NCBI GenBank assembly: GCA_017962085.1
Contig: JAGCWA010000027.1
Span: 1 to 44,179 of the forward strand
DNA length: 44,179 nucleotides
Origin: Paludibacteraceae bacterium
GTDB taxonomy: Bacteria > Bacteroidota > Bacteroidia > Bacteroidales > Paludibacteraceae
Direction: 5' to 3'
Part shown: positions 36,971 through 44,179 of the stretch, one piece after another
How the letters are laid out: every line of letters starts with the position of its first letter
How positions within the stretch are numbered: the stretch's first letter is position 1
Program-made: the position numbers and the translations under genes
The notes under the pieces: generated by a model
Databases searched by the model: none
What the model was told of the DNA's origin: nothing
The model's input: the letters and a program-made list of their open reading frames with translations, nothing else

Positions 36971-37018
36971 CAGGCTAACGGGTTCTGCCTGACAATTGGG
37001 GTAAACAAAAAAGAACCC
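36971..37018 (+). promoter_or_regulatory. Candidate H-type RNA pseudoknot in the leader of the double-GH5 gene
   Basis: Stem 1 is CAGGC (36971-36975) with GCCTG (36987-36991). Stem 2 is GGGTTCT (36980-36986), in the loop of stem 1, with AGAACCC (37012-37018). Both are perfect, the stems abut with no gap, loop 1 is 4 nt and loop 3 is 20 nt and A-rich at its 3' end, so the geometry is feasible. The structure begins close to the predicted transcript 5' end and stops 11 nt before the start codon, so it could affect translation initiation. Ligand or function unknown. Confidence 0.45.
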
Positions 37019-37029
37019 ACCCTACGCTT

Positions 37030-39330
37030 ATGAACATGAAACACTTACTCTTCCCTCTATTAGTGATTGTCGCTTGTTTTCAAGCACATGCGGGCAATAA
37101 CGCCAACAGTACGAACTACATACAAGAATGGGGACGACTGCAATTGATCCCTTACGAAGTGGATCTAGGACAACATCAACGTTCAAGCTGGGGAGGAGAA
37201 CCTGATTACACGAGCAAACAACTCTGTGACCAGGATGGATTCCCTATCCAACTGAAAGGATTCTCGGCATTCGGCCAAGATCATGGGAACTGTCTGAAAT
37301 CCAAAGAGGACCTCGTCAATTTACGTGAAATGGGCGTGAACTGCATACGCATCGCACGTCTCATCTCCGGAGAGGGGAAAATCAGCGACGAACAGGTTAA
37401 ACAATGGATGGCATGGACCAACGAGACCGGCCTATACTGCATCGTCGACTGGCACTTCATGAATGAACTCAACGAGAAAAATGAGGACAGCGGAGACCCG
37501 AACGACTATATCGAAGAGGCCTCGGCATTCTTCCGTATGGTGGCGCAGGAAGTAGCCGACAAACAATACAAACACATCCTTTACGAGGTATGCAACGAGC
37601 CTTCCGGAGTGGAGTGGGAAACCATCAAGAGCTATGCAGAGACGATCATCGACATCATCACCAGCATCGACACCAACAAGCCAATCATCATCGTCGGCAC
37701 ACCTGACTGGTGCCAGAAAACCTATCAGGTGGCAAGCTCGCAAAACCTCATCGAGACAGACAAGGCAGGAATCATGTACTCCTTCCACTACTTCGCGGGA
37801 GAACCTGCGCACCAGAATCTCATGTTCTCAGAATTAGATGCCGCCACGATGGCAATCCCTATCATCGTGACCGAATGGAACCTTGGGAAAGTGCAAGAAT
37901 CAGGAGAGACCGAAGGGGACAACTCAATCAGCACCGAACAAGGAGCCAAATTCCTGCAAAAATGCGCCGTAAATAACACGGGAAAACAACTCGTCAGCTG
38001 GATCTACAACTCCTACGGATATGGAGGAAACGGAGCCGCCATGTTCAAAGACGAATGTGGCGGAGATTTGTCAGCGGCCGGAAGATTCATCAGCGAACAT
38101 ATCGGTACGATAAACTACAAGGATGGTCCAAGACAGAACTACCACGTGAAGAACTGGGGTCGACTGAATATCGTGTGGTCCCAACTCTCCGATGAAAACG
38201 GCAAACCTATCCAACTGAAAGGATTCACCGCATTCAGCCCTGGCTACGAGAACTGCCTGAACACCAAGGAAGACCTGGACAATCTGCGGGAAACGGGTGT
38301 GAACTGCGTACGTATCGCACGACACATCTCAGGAGAAGGGAAAATCAGCGACGAACAAATCAAGCAGTGGATGGAATGGACCTACGAGGCAGGACTCTAC
38401 TGCATCATCGACTGGCACTTCATGAGTGAACTCAACGAGAAGAACGAGGGCAGCGGAGATCCGAACGACTATATCGAGGAAGCCTCGGAGTTCTTCCAAA
38501 TGGTGGCGCAGGAAGTGGCCGACAAGCAATACAAGCATATCCTCTACGAAATATGCAACGAGCCTTCCGGAGTGGATTGGGGAACCATCAAGAGTTATGC
38601 CAAGACAATCGCCAACATCATCACCGACATCGACACCAATAGGCCCATCATCATCGTCGGCACACCTAACTGGTGCCAAAGAGTTAACTCTGAGGTGGAC
38701 GCAACCGACAACAATGTCATCTCGGGGAAGGCGGGAATCATGTATGCCTTCCATTTCTACGCAGGTGAGACCGCCCACATAGCTCTTGAAAACTCAGAAT
38801 TTCTCCCAGCCACGAAAAGAGTTCCTGTCATCGTGACAGAATGGAACGCAGGGAATCTTCCTGACCCAGACAATGGCTCCGAATCCACCTTAAACACCCA
38901 ATCCGCCCAAACATTCCTGAACCACTGTCAAGGAACGGATGGCAGCAGTGAAATAATCAGTTGGATATACAACTCCTACGGGTACGGAGGAGACGGAGGA
39001 TCCATATTCAAAGAGAAATGTGGCGGGGATTTGACAATCACAGGAAAATTCATCTGCAATGTATTCGGAGGATGCTATGAGGAGACGGACATAACAGCTG
39101 TTCAAGGCGAACCGACGATCGTCTATCCAACCATCGTGGAGAAGGGCCGTTTCAATGTCTCCACAACAGACAAGGCAACTGTGCAGATTTACAACGTGAC
39201 AGGATCCTTGGTACAATCCGAGGAGATAAACGGTTCATCCGAAATCTCCACCCGCCTTGCGCCGGGCCTCTACAACGTGAGAGTCATCCAAGAAGATGAT
39301 GCCCAAACGACTAAAATCATCATAAGATAA
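37030..39330 (+). CDS. Secreted double-domain GH5 enzyme with T9SS sorting domain
   Basis: The 766-residue product has a signal peptide (MNMKHLLFPLLVIVACFQAHA), two GH5 domains (about 24-360 and 365-690) and a type A T9SS tail (LAPGLYNVRV... ending KIIIR). Acid/base residues are Glu190 and Glu511 (CNEPSG), nucleophiles Glu282 and Glu604 (VTEWN), so both domains keep the catalytic pair. Domains align without gaps over long stretches at an offset of 963 bases (321 codons), evidence of internal duplication. Two conserved aromatic positions differ: NWSY of the related GH5 at 6541 is YNSY in both domains, and HFY is HYF in domain 1. These could change substrate preference. It lacks a recognisable CBM. 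A structured leader and two promoters precede it. Confidence 0.92.
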   Translation: MNMKHLLFPLLVIVACFQAHAGNNANSTNYIQEWGRLQLIPYEVDLGQHQRSSWGGEPDYTSKQLCDQDGFPIQLKGFSAFGQDHGNCLKSKEDLVNLREMGVNCIRIARLISGEGKISDEQVKQWMAWTNETGLYCIVDWHFMNELNEKNEDSGDPNDYIEEASAFFRMVAQEVADKQYKHILYEVCNEPSGVEWETIKSYAETIIDIITSIDTNKPIIIVGTPDWCQKTYQVASSQNLIETDKAGIMYSFHYFAGEPAHQNLMFSELDAATMAIPIIVTEWNLGKVQESGETEGDNSISTEQGAKFLQKCAVNNTGKQLVSWIYNSYGYGGNGAAMFKDECGGDLSAAGRFISEHIGTINYKDGPRQNYHVKNWGRLNIVWSQLSDENGKPIQLKGFTAFSPGYENCLNTKEDLDNLRETGVNCVRIARHISGEGKISDEQIKQWMEWTYEAGLYCIIDWHFMSELNEKNEGSGDPNDYIEEASEFFQMVAQEVADKQYKHILYEICNEPSGVDWGTIKSYAKTIANIITDIDTNRPIIIVGTPNWCQRVNSEVDATDNNVISGKAGIMYAFHFYAGETAHIALENSEFLPATKRVPVIVTEWNAGNLPDPDNGSESTLNTQSAQTFLNHCQGTDGSSEIISWIYNSYGYGGDGGSIFKEKCGGDLTITGKFICNVFGGCYEETDITAVQGEPTIVYPTIVEKGRFNVSTTDKATVQIYNVTGSLVQSEEINGSSEISTRLAPGLYNVRVIQEDDAQTTKIIIR

Positions 39331-39422
39331 ATAACATAAATTCACGCTAGCCCATCCACGAAATATGTAATTTCTTTTGTAACTTCGCGGTCTAATTCAA
39401 GGAAAGGCCTAAAAAGTTGAGA

Positions 39423-40154
39423 ATGAACGAAAAGAAAAGAAATTTTGTGGATGGGCTACGCGATGGATTTCCTATTGGAATGGGCTATTTCGCCGTGGCA
39501 TTCTCCTTAGGATTCATCGCCAGAAAAGCGGGGTTGACCCCCATAGAGGGCTATCTCGCCAGCGTCCTCAACCACGCCTCGGCGGGCGAATACGGTCTTT
39601 ACACCTCTATCACGGAACTGGCCACATACGCCGAAGTGGCGCTCATCACCTTCATCGCCAATGCGCGCTACCTGCTGATGAGTTGCTCCCTCAGCCAACG
39701 ATTCGACCCTAACGCACCATTCTTCCACAGACTGCTCGTGGGCTTCGGCATCACGGACGAGATATTCGGCGTCTCCATCGCACGTCCCGGCCACCTCTCC
39801 CCCGAACATTTCTACGGCGCCATGATCATGTCCATCCCGCTATGGGGACTGGGCAATTTCCTTGGCATCTGGCTGGGCAACCTGCTGCCGGGGCACATCA
39901 CCAGCGCACTCTCGGTGGCCCTCTACGGCATGTTCATCGCTATCATCATACCACCTGCGAAGAAGGAGAAGGTCATCTCCGCGGCAGTCTTCGCAAGCTT
40001 CCTGCTCAGTTTCGGGGCTTCGCAAACGCCTTACATCAAGGATTTGTCGGCAGGCACACGCACCATCATACTGACCGTCATCATATCAACCGTGGCGGCC
40101 CTCGTGAAACCAGTGAAAGACAATGAAATCAATCAAATGGAGGGAAAGGAATGA
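39423..40154 (+). CDS. azlC: AzlC-family branched-chain amino acid exporter, large subunit
   Basis: I chose ATG 39423 (MNEKKRNFVDGLRDGFPIGMGYF) over an in-frame TTG at 39417; the product is 243 residues. GFPIGMGYFAVAFSLGFIARKAG and the NARYLLMSCSLSQR segment are typical of AzlC. Several hydrophobic helices are present. With AzlD it forms an inner-membrane permease that exports branched-chain or related amino acids. The azlD start codon overlaps its stop by 4 bases (ATGA), so the two are translationally coupled. The nearest promoter candidate is TAACTTCG at 39380-39387, one mismatch from the -7 consensus. Confidence 0.93.
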   Translation: MNEKKRNFVDGLRDGFPIGMGYFAVAFSLGFIARKAGLTPIEGYLASVLNHASAGEYGLYTSITELATYAEVALITFIANARYLLMSCSLSQRFDPNAPFFHRLLVGFGITDEIFGVSIARPGHLSPEHFYGAMIMSIPLWGLGNFLGIWLGNLLPGHITSALSVALYGMFIAIIIPPAKKEKVISAAVFASFLLSFGASQTPYIKDLSAGTRTIILTVIISTVAALVKPVKDNEINQMEGKE

Positions 40155-40462
40155 CACATAACGCGATCATATATATCCTTGTAGCCGCCCTGGTCTCCTA
40201 CATCATCAGGGTGTTGCCTCTGACCCTGATACGGAAGCCTATCACCAACCAATTCGTCAGATCATTCCTCTACTACGTGCCCTACGTGACCCTCTCGGTC
40301 ATGACCTTCCCGGCCATCATCGAAGCGACGCAATGCCCCATAGCGGGACTGGCCGCACTGCTGACCAGCATAGCGGCGGCGTTACTCGGAGCAGGGTTGT
40401 TTCCTGTGGCATGCGTCAGCTGCCTGACCGTGCTCGTCTCAGAATTTCTATTGGGATGCTAA
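40151..40462 (+). CDS. azlD: AzlD-family branched-chain amino acid transport protein, small subunit
   Basis: The 103-residue protein is nearly all membrane-spanning (three to four helices) and has the AzlD pattern: an early SYIIRVLPLTLIRKPI segment, then SFLYYVPYVTLSVMTFPAII. It works with AzlC, whose stop codon its start overlaps. A terminator directly follows the stop codon. Confidence 0.93.
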   Translation: MTHNAIIYILVAALVSYIIRVLPLTLIRKPITNQFVRSFLYYVPYVTLSVMTFPAIIEATQCPIAGLAALLTSIAAALLGAGLFPVACVSCLTVLVSEFLLGC

Positions 40463-40498
40463 CCCTTCCCTAACGTTCCCGCCAGAGAAGGGTTTTTC
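40461..40498 (+). terminator. Terminator after azlD
   Basis: AACCCTTC pairs with GAAGGGTT across an 18-nt loop and is followed by TTT. The stem begins at the last base positions of the azlD stop codon. Confidence 0.65.
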
Positions 40499-40516
40499 CT
40501 ATCAAACTATACCAGA

Positions 40517-41776
40517 CTATTTCATCCACTTCTTGCAGCACTCCCTCGCCTCGGCGATGATGCGCTCCTCGTCCTTCACCTTGCGGTCCTTCATGACGAT
40601 CTTACCATCGCAGATGAGCGTGTTGAAAGCCTCGTTGCTGGAAGCGTTCACCAAGTTGGAGTTGAAGTTGTAGCAAGGCACGAAACGCTCGTTGTCCAAG
40701 TCGATCAGCAAGGCGTCCGCCACCTTCCCGACCTTGATCTCTCCACCATTGATGCCAAAGGCCTCCGCACCGTTCTTGGTCGCCCAATCCACCGCCATAT
40801 CCACAGGGAGGATCTCCGGACCGTAGTTGCACTTCGCGATCATGGAGGCGCACTTCACCTCCTCGCGCATGTCCAAGTTGTTATTGGACGAGCAACCATC
40901 CGTACCGATGGTCACACGGCAGCCCGAATCGATCACCATCTTCGTCCGGAAGAAGCCGGAGGAGAGTTTCATATTGGATATAGGGTTATGGGCGATTGTC
41001 ACGCCCCGCTCCTTCATGATGGCAAGCTCCTCCGCATCCACATGCACGACATGGGCGGCGATGCAGTCCGGTCCCAAGACGCCCAACTTATCCAACCAAC
41101 GGACAGGCGACAGACCATGCTCCTTCACGCAGTCATGCACCTCCTTCTTCGTCTCTGAGAGATGGAAATGGCAGAAGGCATGGTGCTTACGCACCGCCTC
41201 CACCGCACGGAGCCAAAGCTTCTCGCCGACCGTATAAACAGCGTGCGGCGCAAGCGACATCAGGATACGGGAAGAACGCCCCACATACTTCTCAAACACG
41301 TCGAAGGAGGCCTCGATACGCTCCTCGCCTATGTTGTCGATCAGCGTGACGCCCATGCAACCACGAATCCCCATGCGGTCCAATACCTTCCAGGTCTCCT
41401 CCGTGTTCCAATACATATCATTGAAAAAGACCGTACCCGACTTGATCATCTCCAGCACGGCCAACTCGCTACCGATGCGGATATCGTCCGCCGTCATCTT
41501 CGCCTCGAACGGCCAGATGTGCTCATTGAGCCACGTGAAGAGCTCCATGTCGTCGGCATAGCCGCGCAGGAGCGTCATGGCCGCATGCGTGTGCATATTG
41601 TAGAACGGAGGCACGATCGCCATGTTCTTCATCAGGTCCGAATGGAAAATCTCATCCCCGGGTTCCGGCTTGACATCCTTGCCGACGCCCGTGAACACAC
41701 CATGCTCCATCCTCACATTGACATACTCGCCATTCAACAATACATGGCCGATGTATAACGCCTTACTATCACTCAT
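40517..41776 (-). CDS. mtaD: Amidohydrolase, probable 5'-methylthioadenosine/S-adenosylhomocysteine deaminase
   Basis: ATG 41776 (MSDSKALYIGHVLLNG) is the likely start, giving 419 residues; an upstream in-frame ATG at 41812 would add 12 residues. It belongs to the metal-dependent amidohydrolase superfamily: HTH at His62-His64, CHFHLSE, HVVHVD and IGTDGCSSNNNLDM carry the metal and catalytic residues. The pattern of MHTHAAMTLLRG and WLNEHIWPFE is that of the MTA/SAH deaminase and TrzA/AtzB branch. The likely reaction is deamination of S-adenosylhomocysteine or methylthioadenosine, but other adenosine-like or guanine-like substrates are possible. It is transcribed from a promoter divergent to the DUF4139 gene. 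Confidence 0.88.
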   Translation of the reverse strand: MSDSKALYIGHVLLNGEYVNVRMEHGVFTGVGKDVKPEPGDEIFHSDLMKNMAIVPPFYNMHTHAAMTLLRGYADDMELFTWLNEHIWPFEAKMTADDIRIGSELAVLEMIKSGTVFFNDMYWNTEETWKVLDRMGIRGCMGVTLIDNIGEERIEASFDVFEKYVGRSSRILMSLAPHAVYTVGEKLWLRAVEAVRKHHAFCHFHLSETKKEVHDCVKEHGLSPVRWLDKLGVLGPDCIAAHVVHVDAEELAIMKERGVTIAHNPISNMKLSSGFFRTKMVIDSGCRVTIGTDGCSSNNNLDMREEVKCASMIAKCNYGPEILPVDMAVDWATKNGAEAFGINGGEIKVGKVADALLIDLDNERFVPCYNFNSNLVNASSNEAFNTLICDGKIVMKDRKVKDEERIIAEARECCKKWMK

Positions 41777-41881
41777 AATCATTCTCTGTTTTGTTATACC
41801 TACATTAAACAACTCACCCTAGAACCCCATGTCCTAAAGGGATAATCCCAAATTAATAATTTTAAATGATATTTTATGCAA

Positions 41882-41918
41882 CAAAGTTAAAAAAATATAA
41901 GGCAATTTTTTAACTTTG
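41882..41918. promoter_or_regulatory. Divergent promoters embedded in an inverted repeat
   Basis: CAAAGTTAAAAAA at 41882-41894 is mirrored by TTTTTTAACTTTG at 41906-41918. Each arm ends in a -7 box TAACTTTG, facing left for the deaminase gene and right for the DUF4139 gene. The two promoters therefore overlap and could share a regulator or compete for polymerase. Confidence 0.55.
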
Positions 41919-41922
41919 CCAT

Positions 41923-41963
41923 GCTATGGTGGAACGAAGGTGAGAAACGCCTGGAACCATAGC
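41923..41963 (+). promoter_or_regulatory. 5'-terminal leader hairpin of the DUF4139 gene
   Basis: GCTATGGT (41923-41930) pairs perfectly with ACCATAGC (41956-41963), and an inner AGGTG-AGAAA-CGCCT stem-loop lies within. The hairpin begins about where transcription from the box at 41911 should start, and ends 29 nt before the start codon. Confidence 0.45.
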
Positions 41964-41992
41964 CGAAACTTCTGCAGAAATATTATGAAAAT

Positions 41993-43960
41993 ATGAACAT
42001 GAATATGAAGTACTACAAGACATTTAAGCTAATGCTACTATCTTTGTTGGCATTACCGATGAGCAGCTGGGCCACTGAGAAAGACCTACAGATGGACATA
42101 GACCAAGTGACAATCTACCGTTCGGGAGCCGAAGTGGAACGTTCTTCCGTAGTCAGCCTGCCTGCCGGCATCACCGAGTTGAGAATCAGATCGCTCTCCC
42201 CTTCCATCGATCCGAAGAGCATCCTAGTGAAGATGGCGAACGAGAACGCGACCTTGATCTCCGTCACCCATGAGCTGGACTTCGCCAACCAGAAGAAGAT
42301 ATTGGAGGAGACCGCCAAGATACAGAAGATCACCGACGCCCTGAAGGACTCCATCGCACAGACCAACAGTTTGCTGGAAGTGTACGCCTCCGAAAAGGAG
42401 ATGATGAAATCCAATAAAAGCATCAAGGGCGTTGAGGGAATCACCGCGGACGACCTCTCGAAGATCACCACCTTCTACCACAAGAAGATGACAGAGATCG
42501 AGAACGAGCAAAATAAACTGAAGAAGAAAAAGAAAGAGTTCACCAACCAATACATCTCATTGACTCAGAAGCAGATAGCTCTCAACCTGACCGCCAACGA
42601 GTCTTCCTTCACCATCAAAGCCATGGTGCAGACGGACAAGGCTACCGAAACAAAAGTCAGACTGACCTACTACGTGACGGAGGCAGGCTGGAACCCTGTA
42701 TACGAGGCGCGCATCACGGACAACAAGCATCCTATGCAACTCACCTACGCCGCCAACGTGAGACAGAACGTGCACGAGGATTGGAGCAACGTGGCGATCC
42801 GCATCTCCACGGAAGATCCTTTGGAGGATAACGTCTCCCCTTCCATCACCAGCGACAAACTGAACTTCGGCAACAGCGCCCAATACGTGGCGAAAGCACA
42901 AGCGAAGATCAAACCTCGCACAAAGACCGTCAAGGGTATCGTATCCAACTTCATGCAACCGCTCCCTTACGTCTGCATCGTGGCCACAGGAACGAACCTC
43001 TACGCCATCACAGACCAAAACGGTTTCTACGAGATCAACGTGCCTGAGAACTGCCAACTGGAGTACTCCCACCTCGGATACACCACCCAGAACGTGCAAG
43101 TCAGCCCTAACACAGGCGACGTGATCAACATCAACTTGAACGAATCCGCCGAGCTGAAACAAAACGACCTCAACGAGGTACTGAACAATAACGCAGGAAA
43201 CAACCAAGAACAGAGCGTCGCCTCAAACGTATCCGGCAGCATGGACAACACCGAAAAGAAGGTCAACAACCTCGCACACAAGGAATTACGCCCTGCACAC
43301 CTCACGGAAGGCGACATGGAGTCCGAGGAGATTGTTCCAGGTTGGCTCAACTTGGCTCCTTTCACGGTCTCCATCCCTAACAAATACACGATTCCATCCA
43401 ACAACATCCCGACCCTTATCCGTATCAACAGCTACACGATCGACGTTGACTACGAATATGTGGTATTGCCTAAATTGGAAAAGAAGGCTTATATCTCCGC
43501 CTTCATCCCTGGCTGGACAAAATACAAATTGTTGGACGGACCGGTTTACATCTTCTGGAACAACGAGTTCAAGGGACAAAGTTACCTCTCCACCAACGCC
43601 ATGAAGAACTATGTGGAACTCTCCATCGGTGCGGACAAGGGTATCACCGTCAACCGTGAAATCGTGCAATCCAACTCTTCCAAACAAGTGCTGATCTCCA
43701 GCAGCAAGGCTACCCGCACCTGGAAGATCACCCTCAACAACACGAAGGACACGCCAGTGAACATCGCGGTGAAAGACCAATATCCGCTCTCCAACGACGA
43801 GGATATCACGGTGGATCTCCTGCAGAGCCAAGGCGCTTCGGTGGACAAGAGCACGGGTATCCTCACATGGCGGACTACCCTCCAGCCTGGCGAAGAGAAG
43901 AAATTCGAATTCACGTACAGAGTCAAATACCCAGTGGGCAAGTCCCTGTACTTGGAATAA
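41993..43960 (+). CDS. Exported DUF4139 (mucoidy inhibitor A-like) protein with carboxypeptidase-regulatory-like insert
   Basis: This 655-residue protein has a signal peptide (about residues 1-27, ending SSWA). The DUF4140-type N-domain follows (VTIYRSGAEVERSSVVSLPA), then a coiled coil (about 90-200) with a Lys-rich run. The DUF4139 domain comprises TYYVTEAGWNPVYEARI, then the segment from WLNLAPFTVSIPNKY to the end (KFEFTYRVKYPVGK). It is interrupted at about residues 305-385 by a carboxypeptidase-regulatory-like beta-sandwich (VKGIVSNFMQPLPYVCIVA; ITDQNGFYEINVP; YSHLGYTTQNVQV) and an Asn/Gln/Ser-rich linker. Such proteins are probably periplasmic or envelope-bound, and their molecular role is not established. 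The terminator at 43992 suggests it is monocistronic. Confidence 0.88.
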   Translation: MNMNMKYYKTFKLMLLSLLALPMSSWATEKDLQMDIDQVTIYRSGAEVERSSVVSLPAGITELRIRSLSPSIDPKSILVKMANENATLISVTHELDFANQKKILEETAKIQKITDALKDSIAQTNSLLEVYASEKEMMKSNKSIKGVEGITADDLSKITTFYHKKMTEIENEQNKLKKKKKEFTNQYISLTQKQIALNLTANESSFTIKAMVQTDKATETKVRLTYYVTEAGWNPVYEARITDNKHPMQLTYAANVRQNVHEDWSNVAIRISTEDPLEDNVSPSITSDKLNFGNSAQYVAKAQAKIKPRTKTVKGIVSNFMQPLPYVCIVATGTNLYAITDQNGFYEINVPENCQLEYSHLGYTTQNVQVSPNTGDVININLNESAELKQNDLNEVLNNNAGNNQEQSVASNVSGSMDNTEKKVNNLAHKELRPAHLTEGDMESEEIVPGWLNLAPFTVSIPNKYTIPSNNIPTLIRINSYTIDVDYEYVVLPKLEKKAYISAFIPGWTKYKLLDGPVYIFWNNEFKGQSYLSTNAMKNYVELSIGADKGITVNREIVQSNSSKQVLISSSKATRTWKITLNNTKDTPVNIAVKDQYPLSNDEDITVDLLQSQGASVDKSTGILTWRTTLQPGEEKKFEFTYRVKYPVGKSLYLE

Positions 43961-43991
43961 TGGCCTTGTCAGGTCAACCATACACCAAATC

Positions 43992-44024
43992 TGTAGAGGC
44001 TCGGACTCCGTGCCTCTACATTTT
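43992..44024 (+). terminator. Terminator after the DUF4139 gene
   Basis: TGTAGAGGC pairs with GCCTCTACA across an 11-nt loop and is followed by TTTT. Confidence 0.75.
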
Positions 44025-44132
44025 GGTTTAAAGTGAGTTAGTCATTAACATTCACCCATTCAACTGATAATCAAAAGATAATACAATGGGTTGGGAAATT
44101 TAAAGGAACCCATTCGAACAATAACAGCGGAA

Positions 44133-44179
44133 ATGCAAAGAACAGAAATATCCACATTGGGCGAGTTCGGACTCATCAA
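44133..44179 (+). CDS. thiL: Probable thiamine-monophosphate kinase, 5' end only
   Basis: The last 47 bases encode MQRTEISTLGEFGLI, the characteristic N-terminus of Bacteroidota ThiL (RTEISxLGEFGLI). ThiL phosphorylates thiamine monophosphate to the diphosphate. Only 15 codons are in the window, so this rests on a short but distinctive match. An ATG at 44085 just upstream hits a stop after four codons and is not a start. Confidence 0.7.
   Translation, partial: MQRTEISTLGEFGLI

Noticed and set aside
41162-41758. 198-codon open frame opposite the deaminase gene
   Set aside because: Shadow of the amidohydrolase on the other strand; Arg/His-rich translation without motifs.
44085-44099. ATG at 44085 as the start of the last gene
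   Set aside because: It meets a stop after four codons (MGWEI), whereas ATG 44133 gives the ThiL N-terminus.

Overview
The window looks like a chromosomal segment of a cellulose-degrading Bacteroidota bacterium, most likely a Bacteroidales relative. The evidence is: (i) type IX secretion (T9SS) sorting domains at the C-termini of secreted enzymes; (ii) promoters with the Bacteroidota -7 box TAnnTTTG and no clear Shine-Dalgarno sites; (iii) recognisable Bacteroidota forms of dnaN, ssb, AzlC/AzlD and a DUF4139 protein. No insertion sequence, phage, tRNA, rRNA or CRISPR array was recognised. Functional statements rest on reading motifs in the translations; no database search was run.

Layout. 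1-6077 (-): the N-terminal ~2025 residues of a giant secreted protein with InlB/Flg_new-type, YDG/MBG-like and HYR/PKD-like repeats; it continues off the left edge. 6541-8658 (-): GH5 cellulase with a CBM6-like module and T9SS tail. 8876-8973 (-): a possible ~100-nt small RNA ending in a strong terminator. 9098-12841 (+): replication and repair genes dnaN, a DEDDh exonuclease, trmN6-like methyltransferase and mutY. 12888-14390 (+): an exported YD-repeat protein. 14468-21445 (-): a 2325-residue multi-Ig adhesin-like protein with a gliding-motility (T9SS type B) C-terminus. 21714-25731 (+): two related secreted GH5 enzymes, the first with a second, degenerate GH5 domain. 25959-27386 (+): a small exported protein and an outer-membrane beta-barrel. 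27656-34802 (+): cellobiose phosphorylase (GH94), GH5 lipoprotein, GH3 enzyme and GPH sugar transporter. 35020-36857 (+): ssb and class II fructose-bisphosphate aldolase. 37030-39330 (+): a double-GH5 T9SS enzyme whose leader can form an H-type pseudoknot. 39423-40462 (+): azlC-azlD. 40517-41776 (-): MTA/SAH deaminase-like amidohydrolase. 41993-43960 (+): DUF4139 protein. 44133 onward (+): the first 15 codons of a probable thiL.

How the genes fit together (inference). T9SS-exported GH5 enzymes cut cellulose or a related beta-glucan at the cell surface. A GH5 lipoprotein and a GH3 enzyme trim oligosaccharides, the GPH transporter imports cellobiose across the inner membrane, and cytoplasmic cellobiose phosphorylase yields glucose 1-phosphate plus glucose. 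No SusC/SusD pair lies in the window, so this is not a classical polysaccharide-utilisation locus; it is closer in logic to Cytophaga-type cellulose use. The two giant repeat proteins could mediate attachment to fibres.

Most worth a second look: the degenerate second GH5 domain (NEP replaced by DNT), the 36-37-residue tandem repeat and Tyr-alternating tract in the left giant protein, the pseudoknot leader of the double GH5 gene, the unassigned small RNA candidate upstream of dnaN, and active-site changes in the double GH5 and the GH3 enzyme.
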